DNA from: Lichenibacterium minor
Lineage (GTDB): Bacteria > Pseudomonadota > Alphaproteobacteria > Rhizobiales > Beijerinckiaceae
DNA length: 64,000 nucleotides
NCBI RefSeq assembly: GCF_004137685.1
Contig: NZ_QYBB01000003.1
Span: 186,001 to 250,000, forward strand
Direction: 5' to 3'
Every line of letters starts with the position of its first letter. The stretch's first letter is position 1. Under the pieces are notes generated by a model. It had not been told where the DNA came from. It worked only from the letters and a program-made list of their open reading frames with translations, and searched no databases. Positions 37,386-46,761 of this stretch are shown one piece after another. A program made the position numbers and the translations under genes.

Positions 37386-37766
37386 ATGGTGGACGGCGTC
37401 GATCGCGGGGTTCTTCACGGCAAGAAGGTGCTGATCGTCGAGGACGAAGCGTTGATCGCCATGCTGTTCGAGGACATCCTCGAGGACACGGCATGCCAGA
37501 TCGTCGGGCCCGCCATGAACGTCCGCCAGGCCATGGCGCTCGCCGAGGCCGAGGAGATCGACATCGCGGTGCTCGACGTCAATCTCAACGGCGAATCGAG
37601 CTTCCCCGTCGCGGCCCTGCTCCAATCGCGCGGCGTGCCGCTCGTCTTCTCCAGCGGCTACGGATCGCAGGGCCTGCCGCCCGAATGGCAGGACCGCCCG
37701 ACCCTGCCCAAGCCCTTCACGTCGGACGAGGTCGTGGACACGCTGGCGCGCCTCGTCGCCGCGTGA
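37386..37766 (+). CDS. Single-domain response regulator
   Basis: 126 residues, one receiver domain: KKVLIVEDEALIAMLFEDIL, phospho-accepting Asp in IAVLDVNLNGE, FSSGYGSQGLP in place of the usual switch region, and TLPKPFTSDEV with the conserved Lys. It resembles the receivers that follow HWE kinases in Hyphomicrobiales. ATG 37386 is preferred to the TTG immediately before it. No kinase or output domain is adjacent. The next gene, on the opposite strand, is another lone receiver, so the two may act in one pathway. Confidence 0.88.
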   Translation: MVDGVDRGVLHGKKVLIVEDEALIAMLFEDILEDTACQIVGPAMNVRQAMALAEAEEIDIAVLDVNLNGESSFPVAALLQSRGVPLVFSSGYGSQGLPPEWQDRPTLPKPFTSDEVVDTLARLVAA

Positions 37767-37871
37767 AACTTCTGGGGTGACAGCCCCGCGGATCGAAAGC
37801 GGGCCGAACTTCTTCGGCGCTTTCGAGGGGTGGCCGGACTGGAACGGGTGCGGATACGGGATCCGGCGCGA

Positions 37872-38243
37872 TCAGCGCGCCCGCGCCGCGCTTTCGACGA
37901 AGGAGATGACCTCCGCGGCCTTCCACGGTTTCGGCATGAAGCGGGCGTTGCGCGGCAGGCGATAGGGCCGCTCCAGGGCGACCCCGGAGGTGACGCAGAT
38001 CGCGATGGTGGGCCAGCGCACCGCCACGAAGGCCGCAAGCTCGACGCCGTTGAGCGGGCCTTTCAAGCGCACGTCCGAGAACATGGCCGCGACGCGCTCG
38101 GCATGCTCCTTCAGGTAGTCGAGCGCCGCGTCGACGGAATCCACCGCGACCCCCGGCAGGCCGGCCTCCTCGACCATCTCGAGGGCCATCTCGGCCAGCA
38201 GCGAGTCGTCCTCGACGATCAGAACGACGGACGGCTTCTCCAT
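37872..38243 (-). CDS. Single-domain response regulator
   Basis: 123 residues, receiver only: VVLIVEDDSLLAEMALEMVEEAG, phospho-accepting Asp in AAMFSDVRLKGPLNG, CVTSGVALE, and ARFMPKPWKAAEV with the conserved Lys. Similar in pattern to the receiver at 23272-23622 (both have FSDV at the Asp and a KPW after the Lys), so they are probably paralogues. Start ATG 38243. Convergent with the receiver at 37386-37766. Partner kinase unknown. Confidence 0.88.
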   Translation of the reverse strand: MEKPSVVLIVEDDSLLAEMALEMVEEAGLPGVAVDSVDAALDYLKEHAERVAAMFSDVRLKGPLNGVELAAFVAVRWPTIAICVTSGVALERPYRLPRNARFMPKPWKAAEVISFVESAARAR

Positions 38244-38524
38244 GTCGACGCCCTTCAAACTCGGCCCGCGGACCGATCGCGACGCGGCGACGGCCCATTC
38301 CCCCCGGCCCCGGCGCGACCCGCCCTTCGGCACGCCCCGAGCCCTATCACCTCGGCCCGGCGACCGCCACGGGAAAGCCCCGCCGGTTCAAGACCGTCCG
38401 ACGACGCCGGCGGGATTCGTGCCGCCTGCGACGGCAGGCCCCTTCACGCCGGGCCCATGGTGACGACATAGTGCCGGTCGCCGGGCGGCCCAGGGGCCGC
38501 CGCAACGAGACCGGGAGACGCGCG

Positions 38525-38860
38525 ATGTTCATCGCCATGAACAGGTTCAAGGTCGTCAAGGGCGAGGAGAAGGCCTTCGAGGACCTGTGGCTCAATCGGG
38601 AAAGCCACCTCGACACCGTGCCGGGCTTCGTCGAGTTCCACATGCTGAAGGGCCCGGAGCGGGACGACCACACGCTGTATTCGTCGCACACGGTCTGGTC
38701 CGACCGCGACAGCTTCGGCGCCTGGACGACGTCGCAGCAGTTCCGCTCCGCTCACGGCGGCGCGGGTTCGACGCGGCAGATGTACCTCGGCCATCCCGAC
38801 TTCGAGGGCTTCGACGTCATCCAAACGATCGAGAGCACCAAGCGCGCCGCGGCGGAGTGA
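38525..38860 (+). CDS. IsdG/HmuQ-type heme-degrading monooxygenase-like protein
   Basis: 111 residues of the ABM (antibiotic biosynthesis monooxygenase) fold. The pattern MFIAMNRFKVVKGEEKAFED, followed by a Trp and Arg (LWLNRESH), VPGFVEFHMLKGP and LYSSHTVW, matches the HmuQ/HmuD heme oxygenases of Bradyrhizobium and relatives, which open heme to free iron. The catalytic-type Asn7 and a Trp are present; the heme-ligand His is probably among those near the C-terminus. No heme transport genes or obvious Irr/Fur site nearby. Start ATG 38525. Confidence 0.8.
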   Translation: MFIAMNRFKVVKGEEKAFEDLWLNRESHLDTVPGFVEFHMLKGPERDDHTLYSSHTVWSDRDSFGAWTTSQQFRSAHGGAGSTRQMYLGHPDFEGFDVIQTIESTKRAAAE

Positions 38861-39017
38861 TCCGGCGACCTTTCAGAACCGATCGGTACGGTTACGCGTT
38901 GAACACGGCGATTGTCTTCCGTCCGAGCGGACGGGAGACTGGTTCCGGGGCGGGCATCGGTGCGAATCACTCGCGTCGAGGGTGTTGCACCGGGTCGAGC
39001 GGCGGGGAGTTTCGGTG

Positions 39018-39524
39018 ATGCGCGTGTACGGCGAAAAATTCAGGCTTCGGGAGCTCGCCTTCGCGGTGCCCCTGGCGACGCTGCTTTCGTCCGCGGCGGC
39101 GCCGGCCTTCGCGGCCGGGCCCTTCACGGGCTTTCCCGGCGAATGGACGGGCACCGGCGACGTCACCATGTCGGACGGCTCGCGCGACCGGATCAAGTGC
39201 AAGGCCAGCTACTCGGTGGGACCGAGCGGGGAAGCCCTGAACATCAACGTCAACTGCGCCAGCGACAGCTATCGCGTGAACATCATCTCGAACGTCGTGG
39301 CACAGGGCACCGACTTTTCGGGGACGTGGCGCGAAACCACGCGCCAGGTGAGCGGCGACGTGACGGGGCGCGTCCCCGCGGTCGGGCAATACCAGGCGAG
39401 CCTGCAGGGGACCGGCTTCGGCCTCGAACTCGCCGCGACCAGCAACGGCAAGATCCAGGCGATCACCATCAACTCGCAGGGCACCGACGTGAAGAGCGTG
39501 AAGATCTCGCTCAAGAAGGCGTGA
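39018..39524 (+). CDS. Exported protein of unknown function
   Basis: 168 residues. Signal peptide: basic start, then AFAVPLATLLSSAAAPAFA, cleavage near AFA-A. The mature domain is beta-rich, with EWTGTGDVTMSDG, RIKCKASYSV and NINVNCAS; two Cys residues likely pair in the periplasm. GFPGEWTGTG followed by an RxKC motif occurs in a group of uncharacterised alphaproteobacterial proteins that look like a calycin-type barrel. Start ATG 39018 is supported by a GGGGAG site nine bases upstream. No operon partner; convergent with the MMPL exporter gene. Confidence 0.75.
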   Translation: MRVYGEKFRLRELAFAVPLATLLSSAAAPAFAAGPFTGFPGEWTGTGDVTMSDGSRDRIKCKASYSVGPSGEALNINVNCASDSYRVNIISNVVAQGTDFSGTWRETTRQVSGDVTGRVPAVGQYQASLQGTGFGLELAATSNGKIQAITINSQGTDVKSVKISLKKA

Positions 39525-39642
39525 CGGGCGCGCCCGCCGGCCGAGCCGGATCACGCGAAGAGTAGCCTCGGCCCGCGTGGCACGGCCACGGACGACGCCG
39601 CATGACGGATCCCGCCGAGGGCCGAGCTCCCGGCGGTCCCCC

Positions 39643-42006
39643 TCATTCCGCCGCGGAGGTGCCGATCTGCCCACCGCCGAAGCGGCGCGCGGTTTCGACC
39701 AGGAAGGTCATGGTCGGGCGCAGGATCAGGAAATCCGCCACCAGCGCGGCCAGCATGGCGAAGGCGCTGAGCCATCCGAACAGCCGCAGCGACGGCAGGT
39801 CGGAGAAGACCGTGACGGCGAGGCCGCAGGCCAGCACCACCGAGGTCAGGATCAGCGCCGGGCCCATCAGCACTGTGGCGCGCTCGACGCCCACCGCCGG
39901 GTCCTGGTCCGGGTCGTCCTCCTGACGCAGGCGGTTCAGGAAGTGGATCGTGGCGCTGAGGCCCAGGCCGAACGACACGGTGAGCGCCACCACGCTGACG
40001 AACTGCAGTCCCTGCCCCAGCAGCAGCAGCAGCGACCCCGAGGCCACGACGGGGAAGATGCCCGGCAGCACGGCCGCCAGCGCCACCACGACCGAGCGGA
40101 ACGCGAGCCCGATGAACACGGCGACGAGCAGGAATTCGAGCGTGAGCCCGCGATTCAGCTTGTCGATCATGCTGGCGCTGTTGCGCGCCGCGATCACGGC
40201 CAGCCCCGTCACGGCGATCCGGTAGCCGGGATATTTCGCCCGCACGGCCTTCAACCCCGAATCGAGGTCGTCGACCACCGGCAGGAGCTGGCTCGCGTCC
40301 TTGTCCGGGATGCGGCCGGACACCAGCACGGCGTCCCCCGTCTCGTCGATGAAGCGGTGGACGAGGTACTTCGGCAGGTAGCCGACGTACCGCTGCAGGG
40401 TGGCGGGGCTGTCGTCGCCCGCCTTGGCGGCCAGCCAGCGGCGCAGCGTTTCGATCGACCACACGTTGCCGAGGCCGGCCTGACCCTCCACCGTGCGGTG
40501 GACGGCCGCGATCGCGTCCAGGGTTTCGGGCGAATACAGGGTCTGCCCGGGCGGAAGCTCGACCAGCACATCGACCGGGTTGGCGCCGGCGAGCTCCTTG
40601 TCGAGCTTGCCGCTGGCCTGCACGGCCTGCTCCTTGTCGGGCACCTGCTCGGCGAGGCGATAGCTCGGCTGCAGGTGCGCGTAGGCGAAGGCGAGCCCCG
40701 CCACCACCACCACGCCGACGGCGCTGTAGAGGCCGGGATGGCTGACCATGCGCGACGCCACGAAGGCGCAGAACCGCCGCAGCGCCTGCACGCCCGCGTC
40801 CGAGCCCCGCGACGCCACCGTCAGGCCGCCGACGTTGCGCACGAGGAGGAGCCCCAGCAGCGGCACCAGGATCAGCACGGCCAGCAGGGCGATGCAGGTC
40901 GAGATCAGGCCCGCCTCGCCGAAGGTGCGGATGAGGTCCGATTTCGTGAACAGAAGCGCCGTGAAGGACAGCGCCGCCGTGGCGTGGGTCAGCACGCAGG
41001 CCGGCCCCACCACCAGCACGGCGTTGCGGAAGGCCTCGGCCTTGCCCTCGCCCGCCATCAGCCGGTCGCGGGCCGCGAAGGTGAGCTGCATCGAATCCGA
41101 GAACGAGATCACCATGATGAGCGGCGTCATCACGTTCAGGAACATGTTGAGCCGGAAATCGAGCCAGCCGAGCGTGCCCAGCGCCAGCAGGATGGCGATC
41201 AGCGGCGGCCCCGCCGCCACGATCATGAAGGACACGCGGCGGAAGAACAGGATGGCGATGAGGCAGCCGGCCGCGAAGCCGACGGCGTTGTAGAGCACCC
41301 GGTCGCGCTCGACGGCGTCGCGGATCTCGAGCTGCATCACCGGCACGCCCGACAGCTCGCCCTGGAGGTCAGTGCCGGCGAGGTCGTCGTGGACCGTCCT
41401 GCGGATCTCTGCGATGGCGGGCCCGTAGCGGCCCTCGTTCCTGGGGTCGAGCGACAGCACCACGAGGGCGAGGTGCCCGTCGTCGGACAGGAGCTTGCCC
41501 TTGATGATGTCGTTGCCCTTCACCCGCGCGATGAGGTCGTCGTAGGCCGGCCCCTCCGGCAGGGGCTCGGGAAACAGCGCGGGCGGCACCGTGTGGCCGG
41601 GTTCGGGCGCCTGGCGGGCGGAAAACAGCGAGATGATGCCGGTCGTGCCGTCGACGAGCTGAAGGTCGGTGACGAGGCTCCGCAGGTGGTCGAGCGGATC
41701 GCGCGCCAGGAGGTCGTTGCCCGTCACCACGACGAGCACGTCGAACTCGTTCGACGGGAAACGCCGCGTCACGTCCTCGTATTGATGGAACTCGGGCGTG
41801 TCGGAGCGGAACAGCTGGCTCAACGAATCGTCGACCTGCAGCCGCGTCGCCCCGAAGCCCGCCGCCACCGCCAGGATCACGAGCAGGAGAGTCGCCAGCA
41901 CGGGCCTGTGCAGCCCCAGCAGGCCGATGCGCTCGGCCCCGAAGGCGATATTGACCCTGCGGCGGCGGTGCGTCGGCGGCAGGCCGGTGGGCGGAAGGGC
42001 GTTCAG
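39643..42006 (-). CDS. MMPL/RND-type exporter
   Basis: 787 residues with two repeats of one plus five transmembrane helices and two large periplasmic loops, the RND/MMPL layout (SSD-like group). GDD-type patterns are not sharp, but VISFSDSMQLTFAA in repeat 1 and VSFGLGLSATIHFLNR in repeat 2 correspond to the proton-relay helix 4 positions. Relatives export lipids or hopanoids. The start is unusual: no ATG or GTG precedes the conserved N-terminus, but CTG at 42006 sits seven bases after AGGAG and restores the expected cytoplasmic part (VNIAFGAERIGLLGLH) before helix 1; GTG 41901 would start inside that helix. No periplasmic adaptor gene is adjacent, as normal for this family. Confidence 0.88.
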   Translation of the reverse strand: MNALPPTGLPPTHRRRRVNIAFGAERIGLLGLHRPVLATLLLVILAVAAGFGATRLQVDDSLSQLFRSDTPEFHQYEDVTRRFPSNEFDVLVVVTGNDLLARDPLDHLRSLVTDLQLVDGTTGIISLFSARQAPEPGHTVPPALFPEPLPEGPAYDDLIARVKGNDIIKGKLLSDDGHLALVVLSLDPRNEGRYGPAIAEIRRTVHDDLAGTDLQGELSGVPVMQLEIRDAVERDRVLYNAVGFAAGCLIAILFFRRVSFMIVAAGPPLIAILLALGTLGWLDFRLNMFLNVMTPLIMVISFSDSMQLTFAARDRLMAGEGKAEAFRNAVLVVGPACVLTHATAALSFTALLFTKSDLIRTFGEAGLISTCIALLAVLILVPLLGLLLVRNVGGLTVASRGSDAGVQALRRFCAFVASRMVSHPGLYSAVGVVVVAGLAFAYAHLQPSYRLAEQVPDKEQAVQASGKLDKELAGANPVDVLVELPPGQTLYSPETLDAIAAVHRTVEGQAGLGNVWSIETLRRWLAAKAGDDSPATLQRYVGYLPKYLVHRFIDETGDAVLVSGRIPDKDASQLLPVVDDLDSGLKAVRAKYPGYRIAVTGLAVIAARNSASMIDKLNRGLTLEFLLVAVFIGLAFRSVVVALAAVLPGIFPVVASGSLLLLLGQGLQFVSVVALTVSFGLGLSATIHFLNRLRQEDDPDQDPAVGVERATVLMGPALILTSVVLACGLAVTVFSDLPSLRLFGWLSAFAMLAALVADFLILRPTMTFLVETARRFGGGQIGTSAAE

Positions 42007-42111
42007 CGGGGGACTCCTGCGAGGGACTGGGGATGCGGCGGAAGTTCGCGCGCGCCCGCGGCCTTTTGGAGGCGGGCGCGCGCCGAAGCGCGGCGCCGAT
42101 CCTGTGGGGGA

Positions 42112-42678
42112 TCAGGGCTCCAACGTCGAGTCCCAATACAGGTAGTCGAGCCAGGTTTCGTGCAGGTTGTCCGGAATCGGCTGCCGCCTGGCGATGCTGT
42201 CGAGCTGGACGGGGGTCGGTTCGAACGGCATGCGGCGCAGGCCGAGGCCGGACTGCTTCAGCGTCTTGTCCGCCTTCTGCAGATTGTGCTTGGCGCAACA
42301 GGTGACGATGTTGGTCCAGCATGTCGTCCCGCCCTTGGCGCGGGGCACGACGTGATCGAACGTCAGGTTCGTGCTTTCCTCGCGCTTGTCGCAATATTGG
42401 CAGCGGAAGCTGTCGCGCAGGAAGACGTGATACCGCGTGAAGGAGATGCGGTTGCGCTTGTGATATTTCTTGAGGCTGATGACGGAGGGGATGCGGAAGG
42501 ATTGGCTGGCGGAATGGACCTCGACGTCGTAGCTCGACACCTGGTGCACCCGCCCCTGCAGCACGGCCACCAGGGCGTCCTGCCAGGCCCAGACCGAGAG
42601 GGGGCCCCAGCTCAGGGGCTGCATGTCGGCGTTGAGCACCAGGGTGCAGAGTTCGGGGGTAGACCTGTAGAACCCCAT
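42112..42678 (-). CDS. HNH endonuclease family protein
   Basis: 188 residues. N-terminal part LCTLVLNADMQPLSWGPLSVWAW is shared by the common HNH proteins of Alphaproteobacteria and Cyanobacteria. The HNH/zinc core is CQYCDKREESTNLTFDH, then VVPRAKGG, NIVTCCAKHNLQK: four zinc Cys plus the catalytic His. Start ATG 42678 has a GGGGAGGG site. It has an MMPL exporter gene downstream on the same strand (gap about 105 bases). Likely a chromosomal nuclease of unknown biological role rather than a homing enzyme, as it is widespread in this class. Confidence 0.93.
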   Translation of the reverse strand: MGFYRSTPELCTLVLNADMQPLSWGPLSVWAWQDALVAVLQGRVHQVSSYDVEVHSASQSFRIPSVISLKKYHKRNRISFTRYHVFLRDSFRCQYCDKREESTNLTFDHVVPRAKGGTTCWTNIVTCCAKHNLQKADKTLKQSGLGLRRMPFEPTPVQLDSIARRQPIPDNLHETWLDYLYWDSTLEP

Positions 42679-43071
42679 CAACTGCCCTCCCCGGCGGAAA
42701 CCGTGGCGGCCCTGAGCCGTTTCGCCGAACCCGCGAGAGCGGCGGCGCGATGGCCCGAGCGGTCGGGCGGATCGGACGAGGGGGGTTCGAAGCGGCCGGG
42801 CCATGGGCTGACGCGGCCCGTCTCGCGGGTCCGTCGATCGTCAGCCGTGAGGTTCGCGTGAAGAACCATCGTCGCTGCGCCTGTGGCTACGCCCCAGCCC
42901 TTCCGGGGCGGCGTGCCGACAGTCTACATGCGCGATGACACGATTGTGAAGCCCCGCCCCTGGCGTCACGCGGTCGCGAGCGACACGCCCCCGGGCTTCC
43001 GTCGGGGCACCACGTCTGGCTCCGCACCGACAGCCATCCCCACCGGGGGCCGGGCCGGCCGTGCGGTGGGC
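42679..43071. other. Gene-free stretch
   Basis: About 390 bases between the start of the HNH gene and the end of the 3-hydroxybutyryl-CoA dehydrogenase gene, both on the minus strand. I see no gene, tRNA or clear terminator. It should hold the promoter for the HNH gene. Confidence 0.5.
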
Positions 43072-43953
43072 TCAGCGGGTCGGGATCGGGATCTCGCCGC
43101 GGTAGTCGTAGAAGCCGCGCTGCGTCTTGCGGCCGAGCCAACCGGCCTCGACGTATTTCACCAGCAGCGGGCACGGGCGGTACTTCGAATCGGCGAGGCC
43201 CTCGTAGAGCACCTGCATCACCGCCAGGCAGGTGTCGAGGCCGATGAAGTCGGCGAGCTGCAACGGGCCCATCGGGTGGTTGGCGCCGAGCTTCATCGCG
43301 GTGTCGATGGCTTCCACGCTGCCCACGCCCTCGTGCAGCACGTAGACGGCCTCGTTGATCATCGGCAGCAGGATGCGGTTGACGATGAAGGCCGGAAAAT
43401 CCTCCGACACCGTCGGCGTCTTGCCGAGCCGGTCGATGAAGCCCTTGGCGGCCTCGAAGGTCGCCGGCACGGTCTGGATGCCGCGGATGAGCTCCACGAG
43501 CTGCATGCGCGGCACGGGGTTCATGAAGTGGATGCCGATGAAGCGCTCCGGCCGGTCCGTCACGGAGGCGAGCCGCGTAATGGAGATCGACGAGGTGTTC
43601 GACGCCAACAGCGTCGTCGGCTTCAGCGAAGCGCAGAGCGTCGAGAAGATCTTGCGCTTGACCGCCTCGTTCTCGGTCGCGGCCTCGATCACGAGGTCGC
43701 AGTCGCCGAGGGCGGCGAAGGAGTCGGCGGTCGTGATGCGCGACAGCGCTTCGGCCCGGGCCTCCTCGGTCATGCCGCCCTTCTTCACGAGACGCGTCAT
43801 GGTGCCGTTGATGGTGGCGAGGCCGGCGTTGAGCCGGTCGGCGGACAGGTCGTTCAGCACGACGTCGAAGCCGGCCGCCGCCGCCACATGGGCGATGCCG
43901 CTGCCCATCTGGCCCGCGCCGATGACGCCCAGCGTCCTGATCTGTCCGTCCAT
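43072..43953 (-). CDS. hbd: 3-hydroxybutyryl-CoA dehydrogenase
   Basis: 293 residues; oxidises (S)-3-hydroxybutyryl-CoA with NAD(P). N-terminal GVIGAGQMGSGIAHVAAAAGF nucleotide fold, EAATENEAVKRKIF, SNTSSISITRLA, GIHFMNPVPRMQLVELIRG (catalytic His region), EDFPAFIVNRILLPMINEA, GPLQLADFIGLDTCLAVM. Start ATG 43953. It follows etfA by about 90 bases, with a hairpin between them. The etfBA-hbd grouping is common in Hyphomicrobiales and supports fatty-acid or polyhydroxybutyrate-related beta-oxidation. Confidence 0.96.
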   Translation of the reverse strand: MDGQIRTLGVIGAGQMGSGIAHVAAAAGFDVVLNDLSADRLNAGLATINGTMTRLVKKGGMTEEARAEALSRITTADSFAALGDCDLVIEAATENEAVKRKIFSTLCASLKPTTLLASNTSSISITRLASVTDRPERFIGIHFMNPVPRMQLVELIRGIQTVPATFEAAKGFIDRLGKTPTVSEDFPAFIVNRILLPMINEAVYVLHEGVGSVEAIDTAMKLGANHPMGPLQLADFIGLDTCLAVMQVLYEGLADSKYRPCPLLVKYVEAGWLGRKTQRGFYDYRGEIPIPTR

Positions 43954-43978
43954 GCCCTGCCCACCCGTCGTGTGACGC

Positions 43979-44004
43979 GGCCGGCGCCGCCCTCGGCGCC
44001 GGCC
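43979..44004 (-). terminator. Hairpin between etfA and hbd
   Basis: Perfect 11-bp stem GGCCGGCGCCG / CGGCGCCGGCC with a CCCT loop, in the short gap after etfA. No U-tract follows on the minus strand, so it may only reduce or stabilise transcription into hbd. Confidence 0.4.
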
Positions 44005-44041
44005 ATAACTCACGTTAGCATGCCCGCGCGGCGGGAACGGG

Positions 44042-44986
44042 TCAGCTTTTGCCGAGAGCCGCGTCGAGCTCCGGCAGGACGGCGAACAGGTCGCCGACGA
44101 GCCCGTAGTCGGCCACCTGGAAGATCGGCGCGTCCTCGTCCTTGTTGATGGCGACGATCACCTTCGAGTCCTTCATGCCGGCGAGGTGCTGGATGGCGCC
44201 CGAGATCCCCACCGCGATGTAGAGGTCCGGCGCCACCACCTTGCCGGTCTGGCCGACCTGCCAATCGTTGGGGGCGAGGCCCGCGTCCACGGCGGCGCGC
44301 GACGCCCCCATGGCGGCGCCGAGCTTGTCGGCGATCGGCTCGAGGTAGGTCTTGAAGTTCTCGGCCTTGCCCATGGCGCGGCCCCCCGACACGATCACCT
44401 TGGCGGAGGTCAGGTCGGGCCGGTCCGACGTCGCCAGCTCCTCGCCGCCGAAGCGCGACAGGGCCGAGGCGATCGACGACGCGTCGATGGCCTCGATCGG
44501 CGCCTCGGCGGAGCCCGCGGGCGTCGCCGCGAAGGCGGCGGTGCGGACGGTGACGACCTTCACGGGGTCGGCGCTCTGCACGGTCTGGATCGCGTTGCCG
44601 GCGTAGATCGGGCGCTCGAACGTGTCGGCCGACACCACCTTGGTGATCTCGGACACCTGCATCACGTCGAGCAGGGCGGCGAGCCGCGGCATGATGTTTT
44701 TGGTGGCGGCCGTGCCCGGCGCCACGATGGTCTTGTGATGGTCGGCCAACGTGACGAGCAGGGCGGCCGCGGGCTCGGCGAGCCCGTGGTCGAGCGCGCC
44801 GCCCTCGGCGACATGCACCTTGCCGACGCCGTCGAGCTTCGCGGCGCCCTTCGCGGCTTCGGCGGCGCCGCGGCCGATCACCAGCACGTGGACGGCGTCG
44901 CCCATCTGCTTGGCGGCGGTGAGGGCGCGGGCCGTCACCTCGTTGAGAACGCCGTCCTTCTGTTCGGCGACCAGCAGAACCGTCAT
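44042..44986 (-). CDS. etfA: Electron transfer flavoprotein alpha subunit
   Basis: 314 residues. The C-terminal FAD domain is clear: [71 protein letters not shown]. With EtfB it carries electrons from acyl-CoA dehydrogenases to ETF:quinone oxidoreductase. Its start overlaps the etfB stop by four bases (ATGA), so the two subunits are translationally coupled. No unusual residues in the FAD loop. Confidence 0.98.
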   Translation of the reverse strand: MTVLLVAEQKDGVLNEVTARALTAAKQMGDAVHVLVIGRGAAEAAKGAAKLDGVGKVHVAEGGALDHGLAEPAAALLVTLADHHKTIVAPGTAATKNIMPRLAALLDVMQVSEITKVVSADTFERPIYAGNAIQTVQSADPVKVVTVRTAAFAATPAGSAEAPIEAIDASSIASALSRFGGEELATSDRPDLTSAKVIVSGGRAMGKAENFKTYLEPIADKLGAAMGASRAAVDAGLAPNDWQVGQTGKVVAPDLYIAVGISGAIQHLAGMKDSKVIVAINKDEDAPIFQVADYGLVGDLFAVLPELDAALGKS

Positions 44987-45732
44987 CGGATCACTCCCGT
45001 CTCGCGCAGCTTGCCCACGAGCTCGCCGACCGAGCCCACCTTGACGCCGCCCTGGCGCGCCGGCGGCTCAACGGTCTTCAACACGGTGAGGCGCGGCGTC
45101 ACGTCCACGCCGAAGTCGTCGGGCGTCTTGGCGTCCACCGGCTTCTTCTTGGCCTTCATGATGTTGGGGAGGGACGCGTAGCGCGGCTCGTTGAGGCGCA
45201 GGTCCGTGGTGACGACCGCGGGCAGCTTCAGCGACACCGTTTGGGCGCCGCCGTCCACCTCGCGGGTGACCTCGGCCTCGTCGGCGCCGAGCACGAGCTT
45301 CGACGCGAAGGTGCCCTGCCCCCAGCCCATCAGGGCGGCCAGCATCTGGCCGGTCTGGTTGCAATCGTCGTCGATGGCCTGCTTGCCCATGATGACGATG
45401 CCGGGCTCCTCGGACCGGCAAACCCCGGCCAGGATCTTGGCGACCGCGAGGGGCTCGACGGTGCCGTCCACCTTCACGTGGATGCCGCGGTCGGCGCCCA
45501 TCGCCAGGCCCGTGCGCAGCGTTTCGACGGCCTGGGCCGGGCCGATCGACACCACCACCACCTCGGTGGCCTTGCCGGCCTCCTTCTGGCGCAGGGCTTC
45601 CTCGACGGCGATCTCGTCGAAGGGATTCATCGCCATCTTGACGTTGGCGAGGTCCACCCCGGAGCCGTCGGGCTTGACGCGGATCTTGACGTTGTAGTCG
45701 ACCACCCGCTTGACGGGCACCAGGATCTTCAT
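44983..45732 (-). CDS. etfB: Electron transfer flavoprotein beta subunit
   Basis: 249 residues: [36 protein letters not shown], and [22 protein letters not shown], which is the AMP-binding region of ETF-beta. The recognition loop for acyl-CoA dehydrogenases (around [12 protein letters not shown]) is present. First gene of the etfB-etfA(-hbd) unit; ATG 45732 fits the family exactly. The 158 bases upstream to the CitE-like gene contain no gene and should include the promoter. Confidence 0.98.
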   Translation of the reverse strand: MKILVPVKRVVDYNVKIRVKPDGSGVDLANVKMAMNPFDEIAVEEALRQKEAGKATEVVVVSIGPAQAVETLRTGLAMGADRGIHVKVDGTVEPLAVAKILAGVCRSEEPGIVIMGKQAIDDDCNQTGQMLAALMGWGQGTFASKLVLGADEAEVTREVDGGAQTVSLKLPAVVTTDLRLNEPRYASLPNIMKAKKKPVDAKTPDDFGVDVTPRLTVLKTVEPPARQGGVKVGSVGELVGKLRETGVIR

Positions 45733-45890
45733 CGCGCGGCTGTTCCGTGAACGGGAAGGCCCGGCCTGTCGCCGCGGCGGTCCCTGCTTCCCCCAGGGAT
45801 CGATTGCTAAAGGCGGGGTCCGGCATAGTCAACGCGCGGACCGGCGCAGCCCACCGCCGGCATCCGGCGAAACGGGGCACGACGTCCCCT

Positions 45891-46619
45891 TCAGCGGCGG
45901 GGAGCGAAGGCGGCCGCGATGGCGGGCACCTCCTGCGGGCTTCGCGCGATGCGGCCCGCGAATCCGTCGCGCCGGGCTGCACGGCACGCCGCCGCGAGGT
46001 CGTCGCCCGGCCCGCCGCGGTCGAACGCCGGCACGCCCGCCGCCGCCGCCGCGATCAGCAGCAGGTCGCGCGCGGACCGGACCGGGGAAGCGTCGGTGCC
46101 GACGCCGAGGTCGGCCGCGAGCGCCTCCGCGTCCCAGCACAGCGCGAGCATGCGGGGCGTCGCGCCGGGCAGCGTGGGGAGTGCGAGCACGCCGGCGGCC
46201 GTGTCGGCCGGCACGGCCAGGATGCGGGTGCGGCCGGCTTCCAGCCCGTGTTCGGCTTCGCGGACTGCGAGCTTGGCGGCGAGGTGCTGAAGGTCGCGCG
46301 ACCCGACGGCGCCGGGCAGGAGCACGGCGTCCGGCGCGCCGGCCATGACGGCGGCGAGGTCCGCGTCGAGGACGCCTGCCGCCAGGGGCGCGACGGCGAC
46401 GACCGCCAGGGGTCGCCCCCGCTGCGGGGCGACGCCGCGACGCCGCAGCGCGCCGGCCGCCGCGTCCCGCCACGCCGAACGGTCCCCGGGCGCCGCCGCG
46501 CCGCCGAGGTCGAACACCACCGCGCCGGCGCCCGACAGGAGCGCGCCGTCCATGGCGGCGTCGAGACCGGCGCCGCTGGCCTCGGGGCCGTCGCAGGGCA
46601 GCGTGAGGAGGGTGAACAC
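45891..46619 (-). CDS. Divergent HpcH/CitE-like (citrate lyase beta-type) protein
   Basis: 242 residues. The chain follows the order of CitE/HpcH lyases: an N-terminal strand (FTLLTLPCDGPEA), GAGAVVFDLGGAA where family members have DLEDSV, an Arg-rich middle, and ALCWDAEALAADLGV, close to the SEDLAADLG motif. The usual metal-binding Glu/Asp pair and the RVN loop are weak or missing, so catalytic activity is doubtful. GTG start at 46619. Codon use matches the neighbours. CitE-like proteins in this class act on malyl-, citramalyl- or methylmalyl-CoA. Location beside etfBA/hbd is compatible with acyl-CoA metabolism. Confidence in the exact family is moderate. Confidence 0.65.
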   Translation of the reverse strand: MFTLLTLPCDGPEASGAGLDAAMDGALLSGAGAVVFDLGGAAAPGDRSAWRDAAAGALRRRGVAPQRGRPLAVVAVAPLAAGVLDADLAAVMAGAPDAVLLPGAVGSRDLQHLAAKLAVREAEHGLEAGRTRILAVPADTAAGVLALPTLPGATPRMLALCWDAEALAADLGVGTDASPVRSARDLLLIAAAAAGVPAFDRGGPGDDLAAACRAARRDGFAGRIARSPQEVPAIAAAFAPRR

Positions 46620-46761
46620 GGGTCCGGCTCCTCGGCGGAGGTGCGCGGGAGGCCTAAGCCGTCCTGCTCGGGCCGACGTTGACGCGGGGGGCCGTGGCGA
46701 TGCACAGGAGGTCGGCTTCGCGCCGCCCGCCCGGGATCGTCGCCCCCCCTATGGAGACACG

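Noticed and set aside
39577..42861. 1094-residue plus-strand open frame opposite the MMPL exporter
   Set aside because: Rich in His, Gln and Arg with no membrane or domain pattern; antisense shadow.
42679..43071. Search for a tRNA or small RNA in the 390-base gap
   Set aside because: No cloverleaf, T-loop motif or terminator could be found.
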